NCBI GenBank assembly: GCA_950097015.1
Contig: CATNEN010000034.1
Location: 1,768,501-1,832,500, forward strand
Direction of reading: 5' to 3'
DNA length: 64,000 nt
DNA from: Macrostomum hystrix
Taxonomy: Eukaryota; Platyhelminthes; Macrostomidae
The translations under genes were made by a program, and so were the position numbers. Below are positions 51,901-63,415 of this stretch, piece after piece; the stretch's first letter is position 1, and each line of letters begins with the position of its first letter. The notes beneath the pieces were generated by a model. The model searched no databases and was not told where the DNA came from. It was given only the letters and a program-made list of their open reading frames with translations.

Positions 51901-54900
51901 TCCCAGTCTGATCCCCATCTCCCAGTCTGATCCCCATCTCCCAGTCTGATCCCCATCTCCCAGTCTGATCCCAAACTCCCAGTCTGATCCCAAACTCCCA
52001 GTCTGATCCCAAACTCCCAGTCTGATCCCAAACTCCCAATCTGATCCCAAACTCCCAGTCTGATCCCCATCTCCCAGTCTGATCCCAAACTCCCAGTCTG
52101 ATCCCCATCTCCCAGTCTGATCCCAAACTCCCAGTCTGATCCCCATCTCCCAGTCTGATCCCAAACTCCCAGTCTGATCCCCATCTCCCAGTCTGATCCC
52201 AAACTCCCAGTCTGATCCCAAACTCCCAGTCTGATCCCCATCTCCCAGTCTGATCCCAAACTCCCAGTCTGATCCCATCTCCCAGTCTGATCCCCATCTC
52301 CCAGTCTGATCCCAAACTCCCAGTCTGATCCCCATCTCCCAGTCTGATCCCAAAACTCCCAGTCTGATCCCCATCTCCCAGTCTGATCCCAAACTCCCAG
52401 TCTGATCCCAAACTCCCAGTCTGATCCCCCATCTCCCAGTCTGATCCCAAACTCCCAGTCTGATCCCCATCTCCCAGTCTGATCCCAAACTCCCAGTCTG
52501 ATCCCAAACTCCCAGTCTGATCCCATCTCCCAGTCTGATCCCATCCCCCAGTCTGATCCCCATCTCCCAGTCTGATCCCAAACTCCCAGTCTGATCCCAA
52601 ACTCCCAGTCTGATCCCCATCTCCCAGTCTGATCCCAAACTCCCAGTCTGATCCCCATCTCCCAGTCTGATCCCCATCTCCCAGTCTGATCCCAAACTCC
52701 CAGTCTGATCCCCAATCTCCCAGTCTGATCCCAAACTCCCAGTCTGATCCCCATCTCCCAGTCTGATCCCATCTCCCAGTCTGATCCCAAACTCCCAGTC
52801 TGATCCCAAACTCCCAGTCTGATCCCAAACTCCCAGTCTGATCCCAAACTCCCAGTCTGATCCCAAACTCCCAGTCTGATCCCCATCTCCCAGTCTGATC
52901 CCAAACTCCCAGTCTGATCCCAAACTCCCAGTCTGATCCCAAACTCCCAGTCTGATCCCAAACTCCCAATCTGATCCCAAACTCCCAGTCTGATCCCCAT
53001 CTCCCAGTCTGATCCCAAACTCCCAGTCTGATCCCCATCTCCCAGTCTGATCCCAAACTCCCAGTCTGATCCCCATCTCCCAGTCTGATCCCAAACTCCC
53101 AGTCTGATCCCCATCTCCCAGTCTGATCCCAAACTCCCAGTCTGATCCCCAAACTCCCAGTCTGATCCCCATCTCCCAGTCTGATCCCAAACTCCCAGTC
53201 TGATCCCATCTCCCAGTCTGATCCCCATCTCCCAGTCTGATCCCAAACTCCCAGTCTGATCCCCATCTCCCAGTCTGATCCCAAACTCCCAGTCTGATCC
53301 CCATCTCCCAGTCTGATCCCAAACTCCCAGTCTGATCCCAAACTCCCAGTCTGATCCCCATCTCCCAGTCTGATCCCAAACTCCCAGTCTGATCCCCATC
53401 TCCCAGTCTGATCCCAAACTCCCAGTCTGATCCCAAACTCCCAGTCTGATCCCATCTCCCAGTCTGATCCCATCCCCCAGTCTGATCCCCATCTCCCAGT
53501 CTGATCCCAAACTCCCAGTCTGATCCCAAACTCCCAGTCTGATCCCCATCTCCCAGTCTGATCCCAAACTCCCAGTCTGATCCCCATCTCCCAGTCTGAT
53601 CCCCATCTCCCAGTCTGATCCCAAACTCCCAGTCTGATCCCCATCTCCCAGTCTGATCCCAAACTCCCAGTCTGATCCCCATCTCCCAGTCTGATCCCAT
53701 CTCCCAGTCTGATCCCAAACTCCCAGTCTGATCCCAAACTCCCAGTCTGATCCCAAACTCCCAGTCTGATCCCAAACTCCCAGTCTGATCCCAAACTCCC
53801 AGTCTGATCCCCATCTCCCAGTCTGATCCCAAACTCCCAGTCTGATCCCCATCTCCCAGTCTGATCCCAAACTCCCAGTCTGATCCCAAACTCCCAGTCT
53901 GATCCCCATCTCCCAGTCTGATCCCAAACTCCCAGTCTGATCCCATCTCCCAGTCTGATCCCCATCTCCCAGTCTGATCCCAAACTCCCAGTCTGATCCC
54001 CATCTCCCAGTCTGATCCCAAACTCCCAGTCTGATCCCCATCTCCCAGTCTGATCCCAAACTCCCAGTCTGATCCCAAACTCCCAGTCTGATCCCATCTC
54101 CCAGTCTGATCCCAAACTCCCAGTCTGATCCCATCTCCCAGTCTGATCCCCATCTCCCAGTCTGATCCCATCTCCCAGTCTGATCCCATCTCCCAGTCTG
54201 ATCCCATCTCCCAGTCTGATCCCATCTCCCAGTCTGATCCCCATCTCCCAGTCTGATCCCATCTCCCAGTCTGATCCCATCTCCCAGTCTGATCCCCATC
54301 TCCCAGTCTGATCCCAAACTCCCAGTCTGATCCCAAACTCCCAGTCTGATCCCATCTCCCAGTCTGATCCCCATCTCCCAGTCTGATCCCAAACTCCCAG
54401 TCTGATCCCATCTCCCAGTCTGATCCCCATCTCCCAGTCTGATCCCAAACTCCCAGTCTGATCCCCATCTCCCAGTCTGATCCCAAACTCCCAGTCTGAT
54501 CCCCATCTCCCAGTCTGATCCCAAACTCCCAGTCTGATCCCAAACTCCCAGTCTGATCCCCATCTCCCAGTCTGATCCCAAACTCCCAGTCTGATCCCAT
54601 CTCCCAGTCTGATCCCCATCTCCCAGTCTGATCCCAAACTCCCAGTCTGATCCCCATCTCCCAGTCTGATCCCAAACTCCCAGTCTGATCCCAAACTCCC
54701 AGTCTGATCCCATCTCCCAGTCTGATCCCATCCCCCAGTCTGATCCCCATCTCCCAGTCTGATCCCAAACTCCCAGTCTGATCCCAAACTCCCAGTCTGA
54801 TCCCCATCTCCCAGTCTGATCCCAAACTCCCAGTCTGATCCCCATCTCCCAGTCTGATCCCCATCTCCCAGTCTGATCCCAAACTCCCAGTCTGATCCCC

Positions 54901-57900
54901 ATCTCCCAGTCTGATCCCAAACTCCCAGTCTGATCCCCATCTCCCAGTCTGATCCCCATCTCCCAGTCTGATCCCATCTCCCAGTCTGATCCCATCCCCC
55001 AGTCAGTGTGCATTTCTGACTTATTGCATTCCAAGCCTACACTTGTGCACGTGGCCCCTATAACACGCCCCTCATTTCCAATCGACGCAAAGGAAAATGG
55101 CGCAATTTATCCAGCCAATTGTATTAGCGGCGGATGTCCTGCCGTGGTCGAGCCCGTGCACTTTCAGGTAAAATAAGTACAAACTTTACGAATCTGGTAA
55201 TTGTTGTTGACTTTCTACGAATGTAATTATCTGCAGTCTATCACAGAGTGCTTAAACAAGTAGTTAAGAATAATTGCTGTCGTTTCACCTGTAACAATGC
55301 CAATTGAGGAACAGCTGTGGCTCCTGTTTCTAAGCTTAATGTTGTTTGCTTTTGTGCGTGTTAAAAAATGCGTTTACCTGGCACCTATTTAATGAGATGG
55401 AGCCAATTTTATCACATCCTCTCACCCGTATTTATGGCACTCCCCAGTTTTATAGTCACCCGCTTCATCAGTGTTAGCTTGCTCTGTCGATTTCTGTGAC
55501 AAAAATTACCTTGCATTTTACCTGCTAATTATCACTCCTAAGTTCATCTGATCTGTTACTTAAACTGTCCCTCTATCACTCTGTCACCCTAACCATTACC
55601 CTAACTTTCACACAAGCTGTCACTATGACACTCGAGCTGTCACTCGAGCTGTCACTATGCCACTCGAGCTGTCACTTTATCACTCGAGCTGTCACTCGAT
55701 CTGTCACTCGAGCTGTCACTCGAGCTGTCACTCGAGCTGTCACTTTGTCACTTAAGCTGTCACTTTGTCACTCGAGCTGTCACTCTAAATGTCACTTGAG
55801 CTGTCACTATGCCACTCACGCTGTCACTCGAGCTGTCAATCTAACTTTCACTCGAGCTGTCACTCGATCTGTCAATCTAACTGTCACTTGAGCTGTCACT
55901 CTAAATGTTACTCGAGCTGTCACTCGAGCTGTCACTCGAGCTGTTATTCGAGCTGTTGCTTTCTTTAACCGCTCCCAATTTCTCCCAGAGCGTATCGGAA
56001 ATCATCGCCCAGTTGGAGTCTCGCGACTCTACGAATCGGCGCGACGCCCTGGCGGGCCTGATCGCCTGCCTGGACCAGGCTGAGCCGCCGGAGCCGCTGC
56101 CGCAGCCGCTCAGTCAGATGGAGGTTCGCCGACTGTGCGAAATTTTCACCCGACTCTTCACCGAGACTAACGGCCGGCTGGCCCAGCTGTTCATGGAAGC
56201 CCTGGCTCGCTTCGTAACCAGGTGGGCTGGCGGCTATCCACTCTCCACAAAATCCCATTCCATGAAATTCCATACAACGAAAAACAATTCCATGAAATTC
56301 CAATCCTAGAAATCACATTCCTAGAAATCCAATTCGATGAAATCCCATTCCTAGAAATACACTCCATGATACCCCATTCCCTGAAATCCCATTCCATGAA
56401 ATCCCATTCCATGAAATCCCATTCCATGAAATCCCATTCCTTGAAATCCCATTCCATGAAATCCCATTCCTTGAAATCCCATTTTCATAAAATCCTATTC
56501 CTAGAAATACATTCCTTGAAATCCCATTCCATGAAGTCCCATTCCTTGAAATCCCATTTGCACAATCGAATCCTTTAAAATCAAATTGATCAGGTACCAC
56601 GCTGACCTGCACGAGTGGCTGTACATTCTGCTCACCCGGCTGCTCACCCGGCTGGCAACCGAATGCCTCGCTAGTCAGGCCGCCCGGGTTCAGGCCGCCT
56701 CCGACGCTGTGATGTCCGCCTTCCCCGCCGAGCTGCTGCTCCGGCAGCTCCTTCGCAGCCTCATCGATCACAGCCAGCCCGCTTTGCCCGGCCTGCAGGC
56801 TCACTCTCTACGCCTGCTGCTGCAGCTGCTGCCGCGGCTGGAGCCCGGCGCCCTTCGGCCCGCGCCAGACACCCGGCTGGCGATCTCCCGTCTGGCGCTC
56901 ATGGCGCGCGACGAGCCGGCCGCCAGGCGCCTCCTGGCCGGCTTGGCACGGCTCAGTCCTGCGGCGATGGCTGCGCTGGCGCGGGCCATGCCGGAGGGAC
57001 TTCGGGCCCGACTGGCGGAAGCGGCTGGGACCAGTTTCTGCGGGTGAGGCGCCACCGCTTGTAGCCTTCCTTCCTCTTAGACAGCTTACTTCCTCTTCCA
57101 GAATATTCACTCTCTCCCTACCCTCTGTCCCTCTCCCTACCCTCTGTCCGTCTCCCTACCCTCTGTCCGTCACCCTACCCTCTGTCCGTCACCCTACCCT
57201 CTGTCCTTCTCCCTACCCTCTGTCCTTCTCCTTACCCTCTGTCCGTCACCCTACCCTCTGTCCGTCACCCTACCCTCTGTCCTTCTCCCTACCCTCTGTC
57301 CGTCACCCTACCCTCTGTCCTTCTCCCTACCCTCTGTCCGTCTCCCTACCCTCTGTCCTTCTCCCTACCCTCTGTCCTTCTCCCTACCCTCTGTCCTTCT
57401 CCCTACCCTCTGTCCGTCACCCTACCCTCTGTCCTTCTCCCTACCCTCTGTCCGTCTCCCTACCCTCTGTCCGTCACCCTACCCTCTGTCCTTCTCCCTA
57501 CCCTCTGTCCTTCTCCCTACCCTCTGTCCGTCTCCCTACCCTCTGATTTTAGTGCTTTACTTTTGCCTATCTCGTCCCAGAAACGGCTCGGACAGCCCGC
57601 CCGAGGGCGGCTCCAGCAGTCCGAGCTCCATTCCCGACGGCCCTTCGCCGCCGCCGCCACCGGCCCTAATCTCCGAGCCGCCGACTCTCTGGCCAGTTGA
57701 AGCCACTCGACGAGTCAACGGCGAACGCCCCAACGTGCTGCCGCTAGTTTCACGACCGGGTAGTCTTGGGGGTTCCCATGGCAACAGAAACGGTGGCAAG
57801 CCAGCTGCATCCGACGCTGCGAACGACCGGCTGAGACGATGGGCGGAGAGACAAGCTGGTGAGCACTGACTGTTTACATGAGTGACAGCTCCCTGTTTAC

Positions 57901-60267
57901 ATTAGTGACAGCTCCCTGTTTACATTAGTGACAGCTCCCTGTTTACATTAGTGGCAGCTCCCTGTTTACATTAGTGACAGCTCCCTGTTTACATTAGTGA
58001 CAGCTTCCTGTTTACACTAGTGACAGCTTCCTGTTTACACTAGTGACAGCTTCCTGTTTACATTAGTGACAGCTCCCTGTTTACATTAGTGACAGCTCCC
58101 TGTTTACACTAGTGACAGCTTCCTGTTTACACTAGTGACAGCTTCCTGTTTACACTAGTGACAGCTTCCTGTTTACACTAGTGACAGCTTCCTGTTTACA
58201 TTAGTGACAGCTTCCTGTTTACATTAGTGACAGCTTCCTGTTTACATTAGTGACAGCTTCCTGTTTACATTAGTGACAGCTTCCTGTTTACATTAGTGAC
58301 AGCTTCCTGTTTACATTAGTGACAGCTTCCTGTTTACATTAGTGACAGCTTCCTGTTTACATTAGTGATTTGCTTTATTATTATATTTTTTCAGTTTGCC
58401 TCTCAGAATCAAGATTTTGTTATAATTCTAGTGACTAAAATTGCGCCAGCCGATTCCGCCCTGATCCTGCTGCTGAAGGAGCTCACCAATAGTCACAATC
58501 TCAGGTGAGTAAGTTTCGAGCACAGAGTATTAAAATGTTCTTGACAACGTCCTCCAGATGTTGTTATAACAGCACGGCATGAATTTAAATTTGCAGCCAC
58601 GAGGAGCGCAAGCAGAGTCTGCAGCGGCTGCACGTGCTGATGCGGGAGAAAGCCATAGACAATTGGGATGAGTACTTCAAGTCTGTGCTGCTGGTGCTGC
58701 TCGAGACACTGGGCGACAACGAGGTGGGGGACTTTTGAAAGAGATGCTTTTAGAAATGACAGCATTTCGGAAAATACTGAATTCGGAAATTACTGAATTT
58801 GAGAAGCACACCAATTTAGATATTGCTGAATAACAGAAAGACATAAAAGTGCATCCCCTTCTCCACGGTAGAGCGACGTAAGAGCGGCCTCGCTGACAGC
58901 CCTGCAGGAGCTGCTGACAGCCCAGCCGGCCAGATTTTCCGACTTCCTCGAGCTGACGCTGCTGAAGATTCTGGAGGCGCACGCCGATGCCGACCGTGGC
59001 GTTGCCAGGGCCGCCGAAGGCTGCGCCAAAGTCGCCGCTGCCCGACTGCCGCCAGAGGCCTGCCTGCGTGCTCTGGCGCCGATTGCTCAGGTTGGACTCG
59101 CCCGCCTTCCATGGGCCCTTCATTCTACCCGCCCCTCCATTCTACCCGCCCCTCCATTCTACCCGCCCCTCCATTCTACCCGCCCCTTCACTCCATCCGC
59201 CCCTTCACTCCATCCGCCCCTTCATTCTACCCGCCCCTTCATTCTACCCGCCCCTTCATTCTACCTGCCCCTTCATTCTACCCGCCCCTCCATTCTACCC
59301 GCCCCTTCACTACATCCGCCCCTTCACTCCATCCGCCCCTTCACTCCATCCGCCCCTTCACTCCATCCGTCCCTTCACTCCATCCGCCCCTTCACTCCAT
59401 CCGCCCCTTCACTCCATCCGCCCCTTCACTCCATCCGCCCCTTCATTCTACCCGCCCCTTCATTCTACCCGCCCCTTCATTCTACCCGCCCCTTCATTCT
59501 ACCTGCCCCTTCATTCTACCTGCCCCTTCATTCTACCCGCCCCTCCATTCTACCCGCCCCTTCACTCCATCCGCCACTTCAAGTCCATCCGCCCCTTCAC
59601 TCCATCCGCCCCTTCACTTCATCCGCCACTTCAAGTCCATCCGCCCCTTCACTCCATCCGCCCCTTCACTCCATCCGCCCCTTCACTCCATCCGCCCCTT
59701 CACTCCATCCGTCCCTTCACTCCGTCCGCCACTTCACTCCATCCGCCCCTTCATTCTACCCGCCCCTTCATTCTACCCGCCCCTTCATTCTACCTGCCCC
59801 TTCATTCTACCTGCCCCTTCATTCTACCCGCCCCTCCACTCCATCCGCCCCTTCACTGAATCCACCCCTTCACTCCATCCGCCCCTTCACTCCATCCGCC
59901 CCTTCACTGAATCCGCCCCTTCACTCCATCCGCCCCTTCACTCCATCCGCCCCTTCACTAACTACAGGACTCCACAACGGCCGCAGTCACGCTGGCCGCC
60001 TTGAAAGCTGAGACTCGGCTGACTCAGTCGGCCGACTCTGAGCAGCTTCGCCGGCAGCTCACCGACCTCTGTCCGGGCCTCGTGCGCTGCTGCGATCATC
60101 CCGAGTCGGCGGTGCGCAAGGCCGCCATCTTCTGCTTGGTGCAGCTCTACCTGCGCGTCGGCGAATGCCTTCTGCTGCACCTGACAGAGCTCAGCGCCAC
60201 CAGGAAGCGCCTACTGCAGCTGTACATCTGCAGGGCCAGCGCCGGAGACGGTCAGGAACAGGGCTGA
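46000..60267 (+). CDS. CLASP: CLASP microtubule-associated protein, 14 exons
   Basis: Exons 46000-46075, 47825-47889, 48034-48243, 48643-49165, 49889-50484, 50844-50885, 55036-55167, 55989-56221, 56594-57043, 57581-57858, 58432-58504, 58597-58723, 58872-59090 and 59968-60267 give 3324 nt, 1107 aa, with consistent phases. CLASPs stabilise microtubule plus ends. TOG2 spans about residues 33-290 ([43 protein letters not shown]). A Ser/Arg-rich linker holds an SxIP-type EB-binding motif (SGIP near 402) and the conserved VSRETSP and [15 protein letters not shown]3 spans about 549-775 ([25 protein letters not shown]). The C-terminal TOG/CLIP-binding domain spans about 875-1107 ([26 protein letters not shown]). 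No TOG1 is visible, so the first ATG, 13 nt after an acceptor-like TTTCTTATTTCCAG, may be the true start of a short form, or more exons lie upstream. Exon 7 has no homologue I recognise. Confidence 0.93.
46076..47824 (+). other. CLASP intron 1
   Basis: The longest CLASP intron without a minisatellite. It contains a perfect 14-bp inverted repeat (46814-46847) and a pair of opposed CCAAT motifs (ATTGG near 47662, CCAAT near 47750) 75-165 bp before exon 2, which could mark an internal promoter. Confidence 0.5.
46814..46847. repeat. Perfect 14-bp inverted repeat with 6-nt loop
   Basis: TTTATAGGAAGATG, loop CAACTA, CATCTTCCTATAAA. It would form a stable hairpin in CLASP pre-mRNA; role unknown. 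Confidence 0.7.
48250..48630. repeat. Minisatellite, 39-bp unit, about 10 copies, in CLASP intron 3
   Basis: First about three units of a divergent type (TTGACTCATCATGACCACAC), then six near-identical units (CTGACCCAGCATGACCCCAA). The unit is 13 codons and the 399-nt intron has no stop in the host frame. Confidence 0.95.
49255..49850. repeat. Minisatellite, 20-bp unit, about 30 copies, in CLASP intron 4
   Basis: Unit GGGTCAGGATCAATTTAGAT, with ordered variants (CAAGATAAA, CGGGATCA, CAGAATTA, CACTTTAAAT) that recur as longer blocks about 180-190 bp apart. Confidence 0.96.
50560..50775. repeat. Minisatellite, about 18-bp unit, about 10 copies, in CLASP intron 5
   Basis: Unit GATTTGGTACAAGACTGA with AGTACAAG and insertion variants at both edges. 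Confidence 0.9.
51396..55004. repeat. Giant minisatellite, 18/19-bp units, about 190 copies, in CLASP intron 6
   Basis: Three unit types built on CTCCCAGTCTGATCCC, ending in CAT (19 bp), AT (18 bp) or AAA (19 bp). Rare marker variants (CTCCCAATCTG at about 52035 and 52970; CATCCCCCAG at about 52540, 53470, 54730 and 55000) show higher-order blocks. The array produces 1170-1230 codon open frames on the minus strand that I reject as genes. Confidence 0.98.
55570..55955. repeat. Minisatellite, about 12-bp unit, in CLASP intron 7
   Basis: Unit TCACTCGAGCTG interrupted by TATGCC, TTTATC, TAAATG and similar variants. It ends about 30 bp before the acceptor of exon 8. Confidence 0.92.
56245..56570. 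repeat. Minisatellite, about 15-bp unit, about 21 copies, in CLASP intron 8
   Basis: Unit ATTCCATGAAATCCC with CCTTGAAATC and CCTAGAAATA variants. It occupies nearly the whole 372-bp intron. Confidence 0.93.
57115..57545. repeat. Minisatellite, 19-bp unit, about 22 copies, in CLASP intron 9
   Basis: Unit TACCCTCTGTCCTTCTCCC alternating with a CGTCACCC or CGTCTCCC version. Pyrimidine-rich on the coding strand. Confidence 0.96.
57868..58370. repeat. Minisatellite, 23-bp unit, about 21 copies, in CLASP intron 10
   Basis: Units share CTGTTTACATTAGTGACAGC, then TCC or TTC. An ACACTAG variant occurs in two runs. It starts about 10 bp after the donor. Confidence 0.96.
59109..59965. repeat. Minisatellite, 17-bp unit, about 50 copies, in CLASP intron 13
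   Basis: Two unit types in blocks, CGCCCCTTCACTCCATC and CGCCCCTTCATTCTACC. Block order repeats across the array (for example 59440-59590 and 59740-59840). It runs from about 20 bp after the donor to the acceptor. Confidence 0.97.
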
Positions 60268-60346
60268 CAGCTGATGAACTTCTTGCAGCTCCTATTTTCA
60301 GCGAATAGTCACGTTGAGCATGCATACTTTTAACAGTTTCATTATT

Positions 60347-60352
60347 ATTAAA
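60347..60352 (+). promoter_or_regulatory. Candidate CLASP poly(A) signal (ATTAAA)
   Basis: ATTAAA variant hexamer 80 nt after the CLASP stop codon. No AATAAA is nearby. Confidence 0.4.
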
Positions 60353-61518
60353 TTTTCTTTGTACTTTTAATTTAATTAATCTTTACAACGGAAATCGCAT
60401 ATGTACTGAGCACTTTTTAATGTACTTTTTATATTAACATATACTGCGTGAAGCTTGTTTTGTACTCATAGATGCACTTTTACCGGGCACTTATACTATG
60501 CACTTAAGCATGTACTTTTACTGTGTACTTCCTTCTGTGTACTTTCCCAGTGTTGTTCTATATCGTATTGTGTACTTCTCTGTGTCATTTTATTTTCTTC
60601 CATCGAGGCTTGCAAACTGCTCTGCTGTATACTCGTAAGTCTATCTTCCTACTCTATGGAATCATTTGTTAAGATTCTATTCTCATGTCAATTTCACTCA
60701 TCTATGCTCACATCGCGACATCGGTAAAATTCGCCTAGCCAACCATCGCCTGTGATTTGAAAAGCAGTTATTCTCCAGAATCGAATATTATTGATTTTCA
60801 TTTTGCGTTTGTGATCTCAGAATATTAGAATCGGGTCATATTTTTTGTCTGTTTTTTCAGCTATAAAAATAGATAAACATTTTTCCGAATTTTAGAATGA
60901 CTAGTTTTTTTCTACATCTATTAACAGTAATGTAGAAAGATCACGGGGTTCAACATTTTCAGCCCTTTACGATGAACTAACTAACCAAGCTCTTTCCTTG
61001 GTTTTGGATTTTTATCCAGAACAATGGCAATTAGTTTAATATTTTTGGTGATTCATAGAAAAGCTGTTTGCATTTGAAATACCCCCTGATCTTTCTACTT
61101 TCTAAAGTTAATTTATAATCTATCTGCTTTGAGTCGGCTAAGTTAATTTTTCTGATTTAAGTTGTTTTTTTGTCCACATAACAGACGAGAGTCACAGCAA
61201 AATGTTTATTGAATGGATCTGGGTTTTTTATGATTTAACTTGAGCTCACAAACAGCTATCCGATGCATTGTGTTGATTTTAATATTTTGTTGTTACACAC
61301 CGATTTACAATTAACCTACCTTAGCTTTGCTATTGTTACTACTTACTAAGTATTAAGCATCGCTACTCGATTTAACCTCACCACAATGATTGGATAACAG
61401 ATTTTTTATTTTTAGCCTCAATGTGATACAAAATTCTCAACTATAATTTCTAGTATTGACACCATTCCCTCACAAGACAATTGAAAAAAGTTTAATGTTT
61501 GTGTCCCTATTAGAATTA
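60353..61518. other. Intergenic, AT-rich, nothing recognised
   Basis: No gene, RNA or transposon signal supported. Confidence 0.4.
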
Positions 61519-61805
61519 TATGGGTCCTGACCTTGGTCCTGACCTTGGTCCTGACCTTGGTCCTGACCTTGGTCCTGACCTTGGTCCTGACCTTGGTCCT
61601 GACCTTGGTCCTGACCTTGGTCCTGACCTTGGTCCTGACCTTGGTCCTGACCTTGGTCCTGACCTTGGTCCTGACCTTGGTCCTGACCTTGGTCCTGACC
61701 TTGGTCCTGACCTTGGTCCTGACCTTGGTCCTGACCTTGGTCCTGACCTTGGTCCTGACCTTGGTCCTGACCTTGGTCCTGACCTTGGTTCTGACCTTGG
61801 TTCTG
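61519..61805. repeat. Minisatellite, 12-bp unit, about 24 copies
   Basis: Unit GGTCCTGACCTT, perfect except for the last two copies (GGTTCTGACCTT). The Gly-Pro-Asp-Leu and Val-Leu-Thr-Leu frames are artefacts. Confidence 0.98.
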
Positions 61806-62250
61806 ACAGTTATTTTATTTCTTTGTCAAAATATTAATCGACCAGTTTCTTTATAGCTTAAACACTTTAAAAAAGCAGGCAACCTTTTACATTTCTAAAA
61901 AATGTTTATCGACTTTTATGCTACTAGTGGATGTTAGTACGAATCACGCATTGACCAAGGCGAAATGAATCCTTGCCTAAAATGATATTACAATTACTAT
62001 TATACCTATTGTTATTACTGTTATTATGTTTTATTTTACTGTCCCACTACCCGACTCCTTTGAGCTTCAGTTTTTAAACAAGCTTCTTTTAAAAAACAGA
62101 AAAGTATTTCTAGTGCATATTGCAACAAATATATATTTATGTGTTGTTAAGGTATGAACCAGGAGTTTGCTTTTGATCGAAAAACAATTAATGTGATGGA
62201 CTAAATCTGATTGTTATATTTCAATTTAATAGCTACAACCGCTTTCGAAA
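61806..62250. other. Intergenic, AT-rich, nothing recognised
   Basis: No supported feature between the two arrays. Confidence 0.35.
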
Positions 62251-62254
62251 AATT

Positions 62255-63415
62255 TAATCTGACATTAAGGAAACTATATCTGACATTAAGGAAACTAAAT
62301 CGGACATTAAGGAAACTATATCTGACATTAAGGAAACTAAATCGGACATTAAGGAAACTATATCTGACATTAAGGAAACTAAATCTGACATTAAGGAAAC
62401 TATATCTGACATTAAGGAAACTATATCTGACATTAAGGAAACTATATCTGACATTAAGGAAACTATATCTGACATTAAGGAAACTATGTCTGACATTAAG
62501 GAAACTATATCTGACATTAAGGAAACTAAATCTGACAGCTAGGAAACTAAATCTGACAGCTAGGAAACTAAATCTGACAGCTAGGAAACTAAATCTGACA
62601 GCTAGGAAACTAAATCTGACAGCTGGGAAACTAAATCTGACAGCTAGGAAACTAAATCTGACAGCTGGGAAACTAAATCTGACAGCTAGAAAACTAAATC
62701 TGACAGCTGGGAAACTAAATCTGACAGCTAGAAAACTAAATCTGACAGCTAGGAAACTAAATCTGACAACTAGGAAACTAAATCTGACAACTAGGAAACT
62801 AAATCTGACAGCTAGGAAACTAAATCTGACAGCTGTGAAACTAAATCTGACAGCTAGGAAACTAAATCTGACAGCTAGGAAACTAAATCTGACAACTAGG
62901 AAACTAAATCTGACAACTAGGAAACTAAATCTGACAGCTAGGAAACTAAATTTGACAACTAGGAAACTAAATTTGACAACTAGGAAACTAAATTTGACAA
63001 CTAGGAAACTAAATTTGACAACTAGGAAACTAAATCTGACAACTAGGAAAATAAATCTGACAGCTAGGAAACTAAATCTGACAGCCAGGAAACCAAATCT
63101 GACAGCCAGGAAACAAAATCTGACAGCTAGGAAACTAAATCTGACAGCTATAAAACAAAATCTGACATCCAGAAAACGAAATCTGACAGCTATAAAACAA
63201 AATCTGACATCAAGAAAGCTAAATCTGACAGCTATAAAACAAAATCTGACATCAAGAAAACAAAATCTGACAGCAAGAAAACTAAATCTGACAGCTATAA
63301 AACTAAATCTGACAGCTATAAATCTAAATCTGACAGCAAGAAAACTAAATCTGACAGCAAGAAAACTAAATCTGACAGCTATAAAACAAAATCTGACATG
63401 AAGAAAACATAATCT
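62255..63415. repeat. Minisatellite, 21-bp unit, about 55 copies, with a gradient of unit types
   Basis: Left third: AACTATATCTGACATTAAGG type. Middle: AACTAAATCTGACAGCTAGG type with CAACTAGG runs. Right: AATCTGACAGCTATAAAACA type mixed with CATCAAGAAAA. The unit stays a multiple of three throughout, giving false frames of 396 and 445 codons. Confidence 0.96.

Noticed and set aside
51330..55034. Minus-strand open frames of 1173-1234 codons
   Set aside because: Produced by the 18/19-bp array in CLASP intron 6. Three frames give the same GSDWE/IRLGD/DQTGR peptide mix, and the flanking CLASP exons are on the other strand.
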